Assembly (NCBI GenBank): GCA_012064385.1
Contig: QRDG01000923.1
Span: 434,001 to 498,000, forward strand
Length of the DNA: 64,000 nucleotides
DNA from: Puccinellia tenuiflora
Taxonomy: Eukaryota > Streptophyta > Magnoliopsida > Poales > Poaceae
Direction: 5' to 3'
The notes beneath the pieces are model-generated. The model was given only the letters and a program-made list of their open reading frames with translations. It was not told the DNA's origin and ran no database searches. Positions 45,748 through 57,060 of this stretch are shown here, piece after piece (the stretch's first letter is position 1; each line of letters begins with the position of its first letter). A program made the position numbers and the translations under genes.

Positions 45748-48202
45748 CAAGATGTCAAGCTTGGGGGAGTTCCACCTAGTCTTTCTCTTTATTAGTCTCT
45801 TTTATCTATCTAGTTAAGGTGTGTTTTGCTTTTACCGTTTAGTTATCAATTTTGTTTAAGCTTGTGTGAGCTCATAGAGCATTATCATGTATCCCTATCT
45901 TGTGGTTTATCAATGAATATTAAAGTATGGTGTCATCCATGGTTCTCTTGTTTTGGAGATTTATGGGTAACACTCATGCAAATGAGCGTGGCATGTTTAG
46001 AGGTTTCAATCACATCTTACCCTGGACTTAATTAACTTGAGTTTGTTGGACAACTGTAGAATCATATCATCAAAATATCAAATAATAATGAACCATTGTG
46101 ATTAAAATTATGATGATAGTGGCTTGATAAATGTTTAAGGTTGGGAGTTAGCCCATATGTGTTGTCACATGCAAAGCTTTCAACATGTTCCATTATTTAT
46201 TTAGTTGATATCATGTACTTTTGTTTATGGATGCCTATCATGATGAAATAATGAGGAAATAGAGCAAGTTTAAATGAGTTTGTATAAATGGTTGGAGAGA
46301 AACCTGGGCCGCTAATCTAAGCCATGCATAATTCATGGTGGAAATTTACTTACATGCTATTTTGAACTTCCTGTGATACACCCTGCAATAAAAAGCTATA
46401 TCAATTGGTAAATAAAAAGGGCATTGAGGTTGTTCATTATGTTTGTTTGTCTTGTTGTTTTGATGTGGGCTTTATCCATATCATGGGACAAGAGGTACCC
46501 CAGTTGAGGCTCTTGTAATACCATTATTACTTACAATGATAGATAACTTAAACTTGCTTTGTTTCCCAAGTTGAGTAATCATGGTGTAGGTACTTGTATT
46601 CAAGTGGCATGAGACATCTAACCTTTACTTTATCAAGACCACTACTCATATTTGCTTTCACATTTAACTCTAATCATTCAAATGCTTGCCATAAAGAGCA
46701 AAAGCATGGGAAAAGGAGTATGATTCAGTTGTCCAACATACAATGGTTATTTGTTTTCAAGAGTAAGGGGTGATTGCTAGAGCTTCTACTTATGTTACCC
46801 TCATGTGTATGAGTTTTAGTTCATTAATCTTACATTGCAACTTAATATGATGATGATACAATGCCCGTATTTATTTATCAACCATAAGTCCATCGATGCA
46901 TGCAATGATCTATGTCCTTATTTACTCGAGGACGAGTAAAGGTTTAAGCTTGGGGGAGTTGATACGTGCATTTTGTATCATCATTTTTATACCTTATATA
47001 ATCATATGGGAATGTTATTTGCATTGTTATAACGATGTTTTGCATGTTTTTAGATGATTTATGGGACTTTCATACAAAGTCTCTATTTTTGGCATTTAAT
47101 ATCTGGGAGGCAGAATACCCCCTTTTCTTGTTTTTATTGTTTCAGGAGTTTTGCGAACTCAAATAATTAAAGGAAAAATACCACGCCAGTTTTTCATCAG
47201 GAGAAGGGTGGAGGAAAGAAGATCAAAGACAGGAGGGCCACGAGGGCCAAGTGGGGTAGGCCCACGCGGCCAAGTACAGGGGCCGCGTGGGACCCACCAA
47301 AGAGGCCCTCGAGCACCTCCTCGCGTGGGGCTTTTTACCCACACCCTCGTGTTTGTGATTGGGTACTTGTCATTATTTGGTGGTAAAGTATTTATTTCAG
47401 ATTGTGTTGTACCCTTTATGCCACTGATTATGATCATGTTTGCACGTTGTGAGTAGTTTCCGTATGTTCCTGAGGGCATAGGATGAATTGGCAATGATTT
47501 ATATATAACATGTGTTGGTATTTTGTCAAGAGTTTATCTTTTATGTGATTCTATGATGATGTTGTGCGAACGTCGACTGCATAACACTTCACCTTTAAAG
47601 GGCTCATAGGAGAACAACGTAGTGTAATGAATTGAGGAAGACTTGGGAGGACAACTAAGCCCAAGACGGAGTCATGCAGTTATATTATGTGGGTAGTAGT
47701 GTCGGGGACCTTAGAGTGTAATGCTATGGTGGGACTTTATGTCTTAATAACTCTTGTGCAAGTCATTAAATTGGCCACATGATCCATCATAAGGGGTTGT
47801 AGTTTAATTATTTAGCTATGCCTAGTTATGGCTCCGCCCCAAAGAAGATTAAAACTTGACAAGATATGCAACGTGTTGTTTAATAAATCTCTATGCCTAG
47901 TGATATCCATGCCGCCCTCAGGAACGTTTTCCACTTATACGTTACACACCACTTGAGCTTGTCCTCTTGCCACATAGAGGATTGGGCTTTCTCTCTCTTT
48001 GAGAGCTTTCTATTTGCTACCATTTGTCTTAAAGCATTTTTATTCTTTTGCAACTATACATCCAAAAGTCCCAAAAACATTTGCATCTTTTATTGTTTTA
48101 TTTATCATTCTTTCTAACCAATACCTTCAGCTCCTCGTGGGTTCGACAACCTTTTCTAATTGAAAGGTACTACAATTGATCTCCTGCACTTGGGAGCCAT
48201 CA
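45392..48202 (+). mobile_element. Second Athila-like copy, 3' part only
   Basis: It contains a different extra ORF (ending 45747), a 3' UTR very similar to that of the complete element (45750-46945), the hairpin (46922-46939), the polypurine tract and a 3' LTR (46960-48202). The 5' LTR, gag and pol are absent. The LTR is about 290 bp shorter than its relatives. Confidence 0.8.
46960..48202 (+). repeat. 3' LTR of the second Athila-like copy, internally deleted
   Basis: 1243 bp, from TGATACGTGC to GGAGCCATCA. Compared with the 1532-bp LTRs it lacks the stretch between CACCCTCGT (about 47350) and GTTTGTGATTGGG, which includes the GC-rich and CATCACC parts. The inverted-repeat module is kept at 47259-47294. 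Confidence 0.85.
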
Positions 48203-49196
48203 GTCGCCTAGAGGGGGAGGGGGGTGAATAGGCGATTTAAACTTTTCCGGTTTAAGGCTTGATAATTGCGGAATAAAACTATGTGTTTAAATTAACAAGC
48301 CAACAACCTAATTAAACTAGGCTCACCTATGTGCACCAACAACTTATGCTAAGCAAGGCAAGCAACAAGGTGATAGCAATATATATGACTTCAAGCACGA
48401 AGGCTATCACAATGTAAATTGCATAAGTAAAAAGCTCGGGTATAGAAATAACCGAGGCACGCAGAGACAAGGATGTATTCCCGAGTTCCTCCTTGTTAAA
48501 GGAGTACGTCTCGTTGGAGGGGTGTGAGCTCGCCACAAGAGGCCTACTCAAGATGCCACAAAGGCCTCACCCTATTCTCCGATAAACCGCACCCAAGGGT
48601 TTGGTTCACCTTCCACTATCGGAATCCTTCAAGGCGGAACTCGGAGCCTTTACAACAATCCTTGGGCCGCACACCCACAACCAAATTGGGGGCTCCCAAA
48701 TCTTCTCGAAGCTTCACAACTCGAAGTCTTCGCGAATCCTCCAACCGTCTAGGGTACACAATGCACCCAAGAGGCACAAAGCTCTTGGGAACACAATGCA
48801 CCCAAGAGTAACAAGCTTCTCAGCGTCAATCTCACGTATCACCGTGGGGAGAGCAAACCGATGCAACTAATGCAAAAGGCAAGAGCACAAGTGCTCAAAT
48901 CCTTCACTCTCAAATTCCAACCAAGCAACAAATGCTTTGGGGGGAATAAGAGAGGAAGAACAAAGAGGAGAACCACAAAAGAGCTCCAAGAACTAGATCC
49001 ACTAGGTTCCCCTCACTTAGAGGAGAAATTGATTGGTGGAAAGGTGGATCTAGATCTCCTCTCTTGTTTCCCTAAAGATGGGCAAGAATCATTGGAGGGA
49101 TTTGGAGAGGGCAAGGTTTTCCAAGGTCAACAATGGTGGGAGAGAGAGTGAAATTCGTGCTGATGAAAACCCTAGCTCAAAAGGGGAAGAAGGGGG

Positions 49197-49207
49197 CCTT
49201 TTATAGG
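49197..49207 (-). promoter_or_regulatory. TATA box of the minus-strand copia LTR
   Basis: CCTATAAAAGG on the minus strand, followed by a C-rich leader containing CTAGGGTTTTC. It lies 37 bases from the first palindrome of the array. Confidence 0.65.
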
Positions 49208-49243
49208 TCCTCTAAAAAAACTAGCTGTTACAGCCTGCGCAGG

Positions 49244-49623
49244 CCGGAGACTCCGGACTAAGTGGGCCGGAGACTCCGGCCTGGGCTGGAGATTCCAGCT
49301 AGGCTCCGGCACACTGGGTCATCGGGGCAGACCGGAGATTCCGGTCCAGAGGGCCGGAGACTCCGGGCCATCTCCAGGGATGCTCCGGACCCTAACCAGA
49401 GGCGTACCACACTTGACCAAAAAGGCAGATAAAACCAGGGACCGGAGATTCCGGGTCCTGTGGGCTGGAGACTCCGGTGGGACCGGAGACTCCGGACCAT
49501 CTCCGGTGTACCTCCGGACAGACAACAGAGCCGCACCACAAAAGGTCATTTGGCGGCGAAAAACGGTGGACCGGAGCTTCCGGTCCAGAGGGCGGGAGAC
49601 TCCGGCCAGGCCTGAGACTCCGG
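49244..49623. repeat. Array of 11 palindromes (CCGGAGNYTCCGG type)
   Basis: Eleven copies of a 12-13-bp palindrome, mostly CCGGAGACTCCGG or CCGGAGATTCCGG, lie within 380 bases with irregular spacing, in pairs joined by phrases such as GGTCCAGAGGG. Each copy can fold on itself and is rich in CpG. Confidence 0.9.
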
Positions 49624-50386
49624 ACTGCCACAACTTTGGCAAATGAAGTCCGAATCGAGTGAAACCAATTTTGTTGGAAAGAGGACGACAAGAGCTTACA
49701 CTACAAAAAGTCAAAATATTAAAACAAGCAACGCAGATTGTGCGAAGGGTAGGAAGGGTGAAACCTTCCACACGGATGAACCGGCAAAATCTCCAAAACC
49801 GAAAACGCAAAAGAAGACGCATTCGAAATCCGTTTTTGGTGAACTTGGTCTTGTCATGACGAGCACGACAAGCACCAAGACCACATCACGATAAGAGCCA
49901 AATAAGAACCAATAAAGATGATTGCAAGGATGCAAAGGTTTGAGCTCTCCACGAACGATACGATCAAGATACTCGGTCGAGAGCCCCTCTTGATAGTACG
50001 GTTACCTATCCTATAACCCAGTCTCTCAACTAACATCATGAGACCGGTAAAATAGAAAACCTATCAAGATCATACCTTTGCCTTGCGAATTAATCCACTT
50101 GAGGTCGATGATGACGATCTTCACCTCCTCAAAACGAACCACCTTTCTTATTGCGCTTCGCTTGGTGAAGATTCACATGACGCTCCCCCATACACCAAGA
50201 TGGGGAAAGCACTCATCGGCATATCTTCACTTGGACTTGAGTGTTGATCAACTCGCAACTAGCCTTGGTCAACACAAACTCTTCTTCTTTTTCTTCCTTT
50301 AGCCTTGATTCCAACAAATGGAGATCAAGCTCAATGCAAACATTAGTCCATAGAGATTGTCATTAATTACCAAAACCATGCATGGG

Positions 50387-52049
50387 GGCAACCATGCACT
50401 TTCATACACCCTCAATGAATTTCTTGGTGAAGAGGGTATTCGTCATCAATATTCCGCAACCTATACCCCTCAACAAAATGGTGTAGCCGAGAAGAAGAAC
50501 CAGACTCTTATGGATATGACTAGGTCCATGTTAGCGGAGTTTAAGTCTCCGTTGAGCTTTTGGGCGGAGGCTATATCCACGGCATGTAACTCATCCAACC
50601 GGCTCTACTTCCGCAAAGGGTTGAAAATGACTCCCTATGAGATCCTCACCGGCAACAAGCCTAACATCTCCTACTTCCGTGTTTTCGGTTGTAAGTGTTT
50701 CTATTTGATCAAAGGTTGTCGCTTAACTAAATTTGAATCGAAATCACTAGAGGGTATATTTGTTGGTTACGGTGCCGAATCCCACACTTATAGAATCTAT
50801 GACAAAGCCTGACGGCGTATCATAGAATCTTGTAGTGTGGTGTTCGAGGAAAATGACGGCTCCCAAGTGGCGCAATTTCATGTTTTCGATGTAGATGATG
50901 AAATTCCTCAAGAAGCCATAAGAAGAATGGGTGTGGGATTCTTCCGCCCCATTGAGGAAACCCTTGTGGCGGCTCGAGAAGGACAATGCTCTACTCAAGT
51001 GGAGCCCTCATCTACACAAGAAAATCATGCCAATGAAGAGCCTATTGCACCATTCCAAGAACAAGTTGAAGACCCTCAACCCCTTGATCAAGTTCCTATG
51101 CAAGAGCCCAACTCACCTATTCGTGACGCTAGTCATGATCAAGACCTTGCTCAATCATATTCTTCTTCAAATGTTGAAGCCGTGCCCATTGATGATCAAG
51201 GTCAACTTTTCGGTCAAGACGGGGACTCAAATGATCAAGATGATCAAGTGATACCTCCAAGATGCAATGAGGATATCGAAGCCCGTTGTCGAGCTAGAGT
51301 TGCAAGAACCATGGAACTTCGTGAACATTTTCTTGAGAAGGTGATTGGTGATGTGAGAGGCAAAGTGTCCACCCGGAGGCAATTGGCAAAATTTAGTGAT
51401 CATCAACCTCACATTGCCATGGTGGAACCGAAGAAAGTGTCCAAAGCTCTTGAAGATCCGGATTGGTTGGAAGCCATGCATGAAGAGCTCAACAATTTCG
51501 AGCGCAATAAAGTTTGGAAGTTAGTTGAGAAGCCAAAGGAGTGCCGCAATGTTATTGGCACAAAATGGATTTTTAAGAACAAGCAAGATGAACATGGCAT
51601 GGTTGTGAGGAACAAGGCTAGATTGGTGGCTCAAGGGTACTCTCAAGTTGAAGGCATTGATTTTGGGGAGACCTATGCTCCCGTGGCTCGCCTTGAGTCC
51701 ATCCGTATCCTCCTTGCTTATGCATCCCATTATAACTTTAAATTGCAACAAATGAATGTTAAAAGTGCCTTTCTTAAAGGAGTTGGTGTTCGTTAAGCAA
51801 CCTTCGGGGTTCGAGGACCCCAACTTCCCTAACCATGTCTACAAGCTTGATAAGGCGCTCTATGGACTTAAGCAAGCACCACGTGCGTGGTATGAGCACC
51901 TTAGAGAGTTATTGTTAGACCGTGGATTTGAAGTTGGGCAAATTGATCCCACTCTTTTTACTAAGAGGGTTAAAGGGGAGCTATTCGTATGCCAACTATA
52001 TGTTGATGATATTATCTTTGGCTCATCTAACAAATCTTTTAATGATTAA
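50387..52049 (+). pseudogene. Copia integrase-reverse transcriptase fragment
   Basis: The sequence starts within the integrase core (HQYSATYTPQQNGVAEKKN; its Glu is the last catalytic residue) and runs through FRVFGCKCF and SLEGIFVGYG to a TGA at 50810-50812. It continues in frame from 50837 with an acidic linker, then RT: NVIGTKWIFKNKQDEHG, KARLVAQGYSQVEGIDF and YAPVARLESIRILLAY. A frameshift near 51780 separates this from YGLKQAPRAWYEHL and the YVDD box (51999-52010). It stops at 52049, so RNase H is missing. The motifs fit the SIRE/Maximus group. No gag or 5' part is present. Confidence 0.85.
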
Positions 52050-52066
52050 TTTTCAAAGCTTATGAC

Positions 52067-53301
52067 TGATACCCACAAGTATAGGGGATCGCTGAAGTCT
52101 TCGTTGGGAAGTATTACCCAAATTTATAGTTCGACACGATGGGAACACAAGAATATCGATAAGACCTTAGCAATTGAGGCGTCACTCTCAACCGCACCTG
52201 TATATCAATATCTTGCAGCAGTAGTAGTGATGGCAGTAAAGGATTCAAGCGAGCAGAAATAAAACAGCAGTAGTAACAAGGATTTCCCGGGTTTCACCGG
52301 AAAAGTGAAAGTGTAACTCAGAGATTTAAAACGTAGGCATGAGGTGATAGCGGGGCGTTGCATGAATGAGATTAATCATATAATAAAGTAAAGCTAGCAA
52401 TGGGCCTTTTTCTCTAACTCCGATATATGTAGGTATGTGTTCCTTAAATAGTTATGCGCACTAACAATGAGAATTTGCACAACATCTATTGCCCTACCTG
52501 GCCATTTCACCGGGGCCAACTTGGAACTACAGGTAATTAAGGTCTACCCTTTCGTGAAGACCGGGACAATGCATTAACACTCCATGAACACATAGGATCC
52601 TCAAACTAGAACATCTCTCCCTTGTTTTCCCCAAACGTCACTTTTAGGGTTCGCAGGTTCGATATAACAGCAGGTGATACACTTTGCAGGTAAATACTAA
52701 ACTCAATTATATGATGAAGCAAAAAGGTTCAGTACTGAAATCATGCCACTCGGGCCCTAGTAGCAAGCATTAAACATAGCATAAGTGCACCAACACAATA
52801 CAAAAGCATCCTCAAGATAAACCCTACGATTATCGAACAACAGGTAGCATTACATGGTTAATCTCATCCAATCCCCATCCACCTCACATGCCTACAGCGA
52901 ACTACTCACACATGGTGATGGAGAGGGAGCTCATGGTTGATGGAGACGAAGGTGGTGAAGATGGCGGTGAAGACGGCCTCCGGATCCCTCCACCGGAGGA
53001 GAAATCCTGGATCGATCTGTCCCCCTAAACGAAGATCGTGATGGTGGCGGCGGTGTGTTTCGCGAAAGCTCCCCTCCTCCTAGGGCAAGTGTTTTTTCTC
53101 ATATATGAAGGCGTGAGTCGAAGACCAGAGGCGAGACGGTGCCCGAGGCCCAATTTAGGGGGGCCCACGCGGCCTAGTACTGTAGCCGCGTGGGACCACC
53201 CCTTTTGGTCCTCCGGCACCCCCTCGTGTCCATCTTTTGTCCAATGATCTTCTTTTCCATAAAAAATGAAGTGGTATTTTTCCCCGATTTTATTTCCTGC
53301 A
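52067..53301 (-). repeat. Minus-strand LTR-like block
   Basis: The left end TGATACCCACAAGTATAGG is a familiar end of a cereal gypsy LTR. The right end CCTGCA at 53301 is a guess from the TG/CA rule and from Athila sequence starting just after. On the minus strand a TATA-like CATATATGAG (53094-53103) follows the inverted-repeat module (53161-53197). Flanking bases ATGAC and AAATA do not match, so it is not a simple insertion. Confidence 0.5.
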
Positions 53302-53389
53302 AAAATAATAAGAGGGGGCCGAGCAGTTTCAGCAACTCCAAATCAATAAAAGGTAACTTTTGTATTGGAAAGTTTCTCGGAATTACATG

Positions 53390-53677
53390 AAATTTTAGGG
53401 AAGTCATTTTTTATGGAAATAAGAGTGAGGGGAAAGAAAACTTGACGAAACGGAGTCCCGAGGGAGGAAAGAGAGGGCCCCACGCGGCCAAGTACAGGGG
53501 CCGCGTGGGACCATCCCTTTCCCACCTCGGAGACCTTTTTCGCCTCGTTTTCGATCCCGACGCTTCGTCTTGACCTAAAAACCCTCAATATATACCCCTC
53601 TCCGACGATCTAATCTCGCACCGAGCGTTCTCGAGCGATCTTTGTTTCTTGCTTTTTCTGTCTGCCAGGGTTTAGCC
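53390..53677 (+). promoter_or_regulatory. LTR-like internal promoter, second copy
   Basis: Homologous to 41640-41926. Inverted-repeat module at 53475-53489 and 53499-53512, AATATATA at 53587-53594, C-rich leader, ATG at 53678. Confidence 0.55.
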
Positions 53678-54244
53678 ATGTCTTGCTCCGGATCCAATCT
53701 TGAGGGGGAGAACCCTCCCAAGGAGGGTGTTGTGAACCACTACCTCAACTCCGTGATGGCGCCGTAGAAGACCGTGTGCTTCAAGGAAGGGGTGATGCTC
53801 GTGGAGGAGGTGAAGGCTCCCAAGACCACCGGCACCATGGAGGAAAGACTGGGCGAGCTGGAAGACAAGACCTTCAGGTATGGGACTGTGGTCTACCGCA
53901 GCCTTGATGCTCATCACTTCATGAACCTGGAACTGGAGAAGAAGGTGGAGGAGTACAAGGGGAGACTTGAAGATCTGGAGGATAGGTACAAGTACATCGT
54001 CGAGAAGTTAGAGAAGATCCAGTGCTTCATGTGGGATGTAGAAAACCAGAACTGTGAGTATGAAGAACGCTTCAAGAAGATTGCAGCAGCTGCCACCCTC
54101 AGGTATAATAACCCACCTACATCTTTCCGTGATGGAAGACCCTTCCCATGGAAGATGGCTGAATGGGAAGAAGAATATGAGAAGGAGGAAGCTGCAGCAA
54201 AGGAGAGTCTGGCAGAACGTCAAGCTTGGGGGAGTTCCACCTAG
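53678..54244 (+). pseudogene. Extra coiled-coil ORF, copy with one premature stop
   Basis: Same protein as at 41927 with few changes. Codon 30 is TAG (53765-53767) where the other copy has CAG, a single C to T change. The rest of the frame is open to TAG 54242-54244. The C-terminal residues differ because this copy has one more G in the CAAGCTTGGGGG stretch, so it ends in WGSST instead of WGVPPSLSLY. Confidence 0.75.
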
Positions 54245-55427
54245 TCTTTCTCTTTATTAGTCTCTTTTATCTATCTAGTTGAGGTGTGTTTTGCTTCTAT
54301 CATTTAGTTATCAATTTCGTTTAAGCTTGTGTGAGCTCATAGAGCATTATCATGTATCCCCATCTTGTGGTTTATCAATGAATATTAAAGTATGGTGTCA
54401 TCCATGGTTCTCTTGTTTGGGAGATTTATGGGTAACACTCATGCAAATGAGCGTGGCATGTTTAGAGGTTTCAATCACATCTTACCCTGGACTTAATTAA
54501 CTTGAGTTTGTTGGACAACTGTAGAATCATGTCATCAAAATATCAAATAATAATGAACCATTGTGATTAAAATTATGATGATAGTGGCTTGATAAATGTT
54601 TAAGGTTGTGAGTTAGCCCATATGTGCTGTCACATGCAAAGCTTTCAACATGTTCCATTATTTATTTAGTTGATATCATGTACTTTTGTCTATGGATGCC
54701 TATCATGAAGAAATAAATGTGGAAATAGAGTTAAGTTTAAGTGAGTTTTTATAAATGGTTAGAGAGAAACCTGGGCCGCTAATCTAAGCCATGCATCATT
54801 CATGGTGGAAATTTACTTACATGCAATTTTGAACTCTCTGTGATACACCCTACAATAAAAAGCTATATCAAGTGGCAAATAAAGAGGGTGTTGAGATTGT
54901 TCATTATGTTTGTTTGTCTTGTTGTTTTGATGTGGGCTTGATCCATATCATGGGACAAGAGGTACCCCAGACGAGACTCTTGATGATACCATTATTACTT
55001 ACAATGATAGATAACTTAGACTTGCTTTGTTTCCTAAGTTGAGTAATCATGGTGTAAGTACTTGTATTCAAGGGGCATGAGACATCTAACCTTTACTTTA
55101 TCAAGGCCACTACTCATATTTGCTTTCACATTTAACTCAATTCATTCAAATGCTTGCCATGAAAAGCAAAAGCATGGAAAAAGGAATATGATTCAGTTGT
55201 CCAACATACAATGGTTATTTGCTTTCAAAAGTAAGGGGTGATTGCTAGAGCTTCTACTTATGTTGCCCTCATGTGTATGAGTTTTAATTCATCAATCTTA
55301 CATTGCAACTGAATATGATGATGATACAATGCCCGTATTTATTTATCAACCATAAGTCCATCGATGCATATAATGATCTATGTCCTTATTTACTCGAGGA
55401 CGAGTAAAGGTTTAAGCTTGGGGGAGT
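54245..55427 (+). other. 3' UTR, hairpin and polypurine tract of the third Athila-like copy
   Basis: Nearly the same as 42509-43672. The TTACTCG/CGAGTAA hairpin is at 55390-55407 and the polypurine tract AAGCTTGGGGGAGT ends at 55427. Confidence 0.75.
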
Positions 55428-56953
55428 TGATACGTGCATTTTATATCATCATTTTTATATCCTATATTATCATATTGGAATGTTATTTGCATTGTTATAT
55501 CGTTGTTTTTGCATGTTTTAGATGATTTATGGGACTTTCATACAAAGTCCCTATTTTTGGCATTTAATATCTGGGAGGCAGAATACCCCCTTTTCTTGTT
55601 TTTATTGTTTCAGGGGTTTTGCGAACTCAAATAATTAAAGGAAAAATACCACGTCAGTTTTTCATCAGGAGAAGGGTGGAGGAAAGAAGATCGAATGCAG
55701 GAGGGCCACGAGGGCCAAATGGGGTAGGCCCACGCGGCCCATGTACCTGGCCGCGTGGGACCCACCAACTGGCCCCTCGAGCACCCCCTCGCGTGGGGCT
55801 TTTTACTGACACCTTCGTCTTCGCCGAAAAAGGACGCCCTAATTTTCCCCGAATTATCTGAGGCCGTGGCGGTGGCGGAGCTCCTGATTCTCTCCGAAGG
55901 GGGTCAGATCCTGCTGCTCCGGAGCTCCGAAGAGGGGGGAAATCACCGTCATCATCATCACATCTCCTCCTTGGCGTGGGAGGAGGCCTCTACATCACCG
56001 TCATCACCATCACCATCATCATCTCCGTGATCCACTCCGTTCCCCTCATAGTTTGAGAGTTGCTATACCCTAGATCATTGCCTTGTGCTCCTATTCATGT
56101 TTGTGATTGGGTACTTGTCATTATTTGGTGGTGAAGTATTTATTTCAGATTGTGTTGTACCCTTTATGCCACTGATTATGATCATGTTTGCACGTTGTGA
56201 GTAGTTCCCGTATGTTCCTGAGGGCATAGGATGAATTGGCAATGATTTATATATAACATGTTTTGGTATTTTGTCAAGAGTTTATCTTTTATGTGATTCT
56301 ATGATGGTGTTGTGCGAACGTCGACTGCATAACACTTCACCTTTAAAGGGCTCATCGGAGAACAACGTAGTGTAATGAATTGAGGATGACTTGGGAGGAC
56401 AACTAAGCCCAAGCCGGAGTCATGCAGTTAAATTATGTGGGTAGTAATGTCGGGGACCTTAGAGTGTAATGCTATGGTGGGACTTTATGTCTTAATAATT
56501 CTCGTGCAAGTCATTAAATTGGCCACATGATCCATCATAAGGGGGTTGTAGTTTAATTATTTAGCTATGCCTAGTTATGGCTCCGCCCCAAAGAAGATTA
56601 AAACTTGACAAGATATGCAACGTGTTGTCCAATAAATCTCTATGCCTAGTGATATCGATGCCGCCCTCGGGAATGTTTTCCACATATAAGACACACATCA
56701 CTTGAGCTTGTCCTCTTGCCACATAGAGGATTGGGCTTTCTGTCCCTTTGAGAGCTTTCTATTTGCTACCATTTATCTTAAGTGTTTTTTTATTTCTTTT
56801 GCAACTATACAACCAAAAATCCCAAAAACATTTGCATCTTTTATTGTTTTATTTATCATCCTTTCTAACCAATACCTTCAGCTCCTCGTGGGTTCGACAA
56901 CCTTTTCTAATCGAAAGGTGCTACAACTGATCTCCTGCACTTGGGAGCCATCA
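55428..56953 (+). repeat. Athila-like LTR shared by two half-elements
   Basis: 1526 bp, TGATACGTGC to GGAGCCATCA. A polypurine tract lies directly to its left and a primer-binding site (56965-56982, TGGCGCCGTTGCCGGGGA) to its right, so it is at once a 3' and a 5' LTR. The inverted-repeat module is at 55727-55762. Confidence 0.9.
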
Positions 56954-56964
56954 AGACACTTTTC

Positions 56965-56982
56965 TGGCGCCGTTGCCGGGGA
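56965..56982 (+). promoter_or_regulatory. Primer-binding site (tRNA-Asp type)
   Basis: TGGCGCCGTTGCCGGGGA, 11 bases after the LTR, intact Athila-type site. Confidence 0.88.
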
Positions 56983-57060
56983 GCGTAGCGCTATTGGTAA
57001 GAAGTTTGGTAAGAAAACTCGAAATCTGAATTATATTTGCTGTTTTATCTTATTGTTACT

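Larger units (their letters stand above)
48203..50378 (-). repeat. Copia LTR-like block (Maximus/SIRE-type), minus strand
   Basis: On the minus strand it starts TGGTTTTGGTAATTAATGAC at 50378 and ends near CACCCCCCTCCCCCTCTAGG at 48203, a phrase common just past such LTRs in cereals. A strong minus-strand TATA (CCTATAAAAGG, 49197-49207) divides a U3-like part, holding the palindrome array, from a C-rich leader. The left border is cut where the Athila-like LTR ends. Family placement is inference. Confidence 0.5.
53302..55427 (+). mobile_element. Third Athila-like copy, 3' internal half
   Basis: It starts inside the segment just before the integrase stop (compare 41559) and contains the LTR-like promoter, a broken extra ORF, the 3' UTR, the hairpin (55390-55407) and the polypurine tract. 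Its 3' LTR (55428-56953) also serves as 5' LTR of the next Athila half. Confidence 0.85.

Noticed and set aside
49244..49623. CRISPR-like array
   Set aside because: Units are self-palindromes with irregular spacing and no unique spacers of constant length, in a plant LTR.
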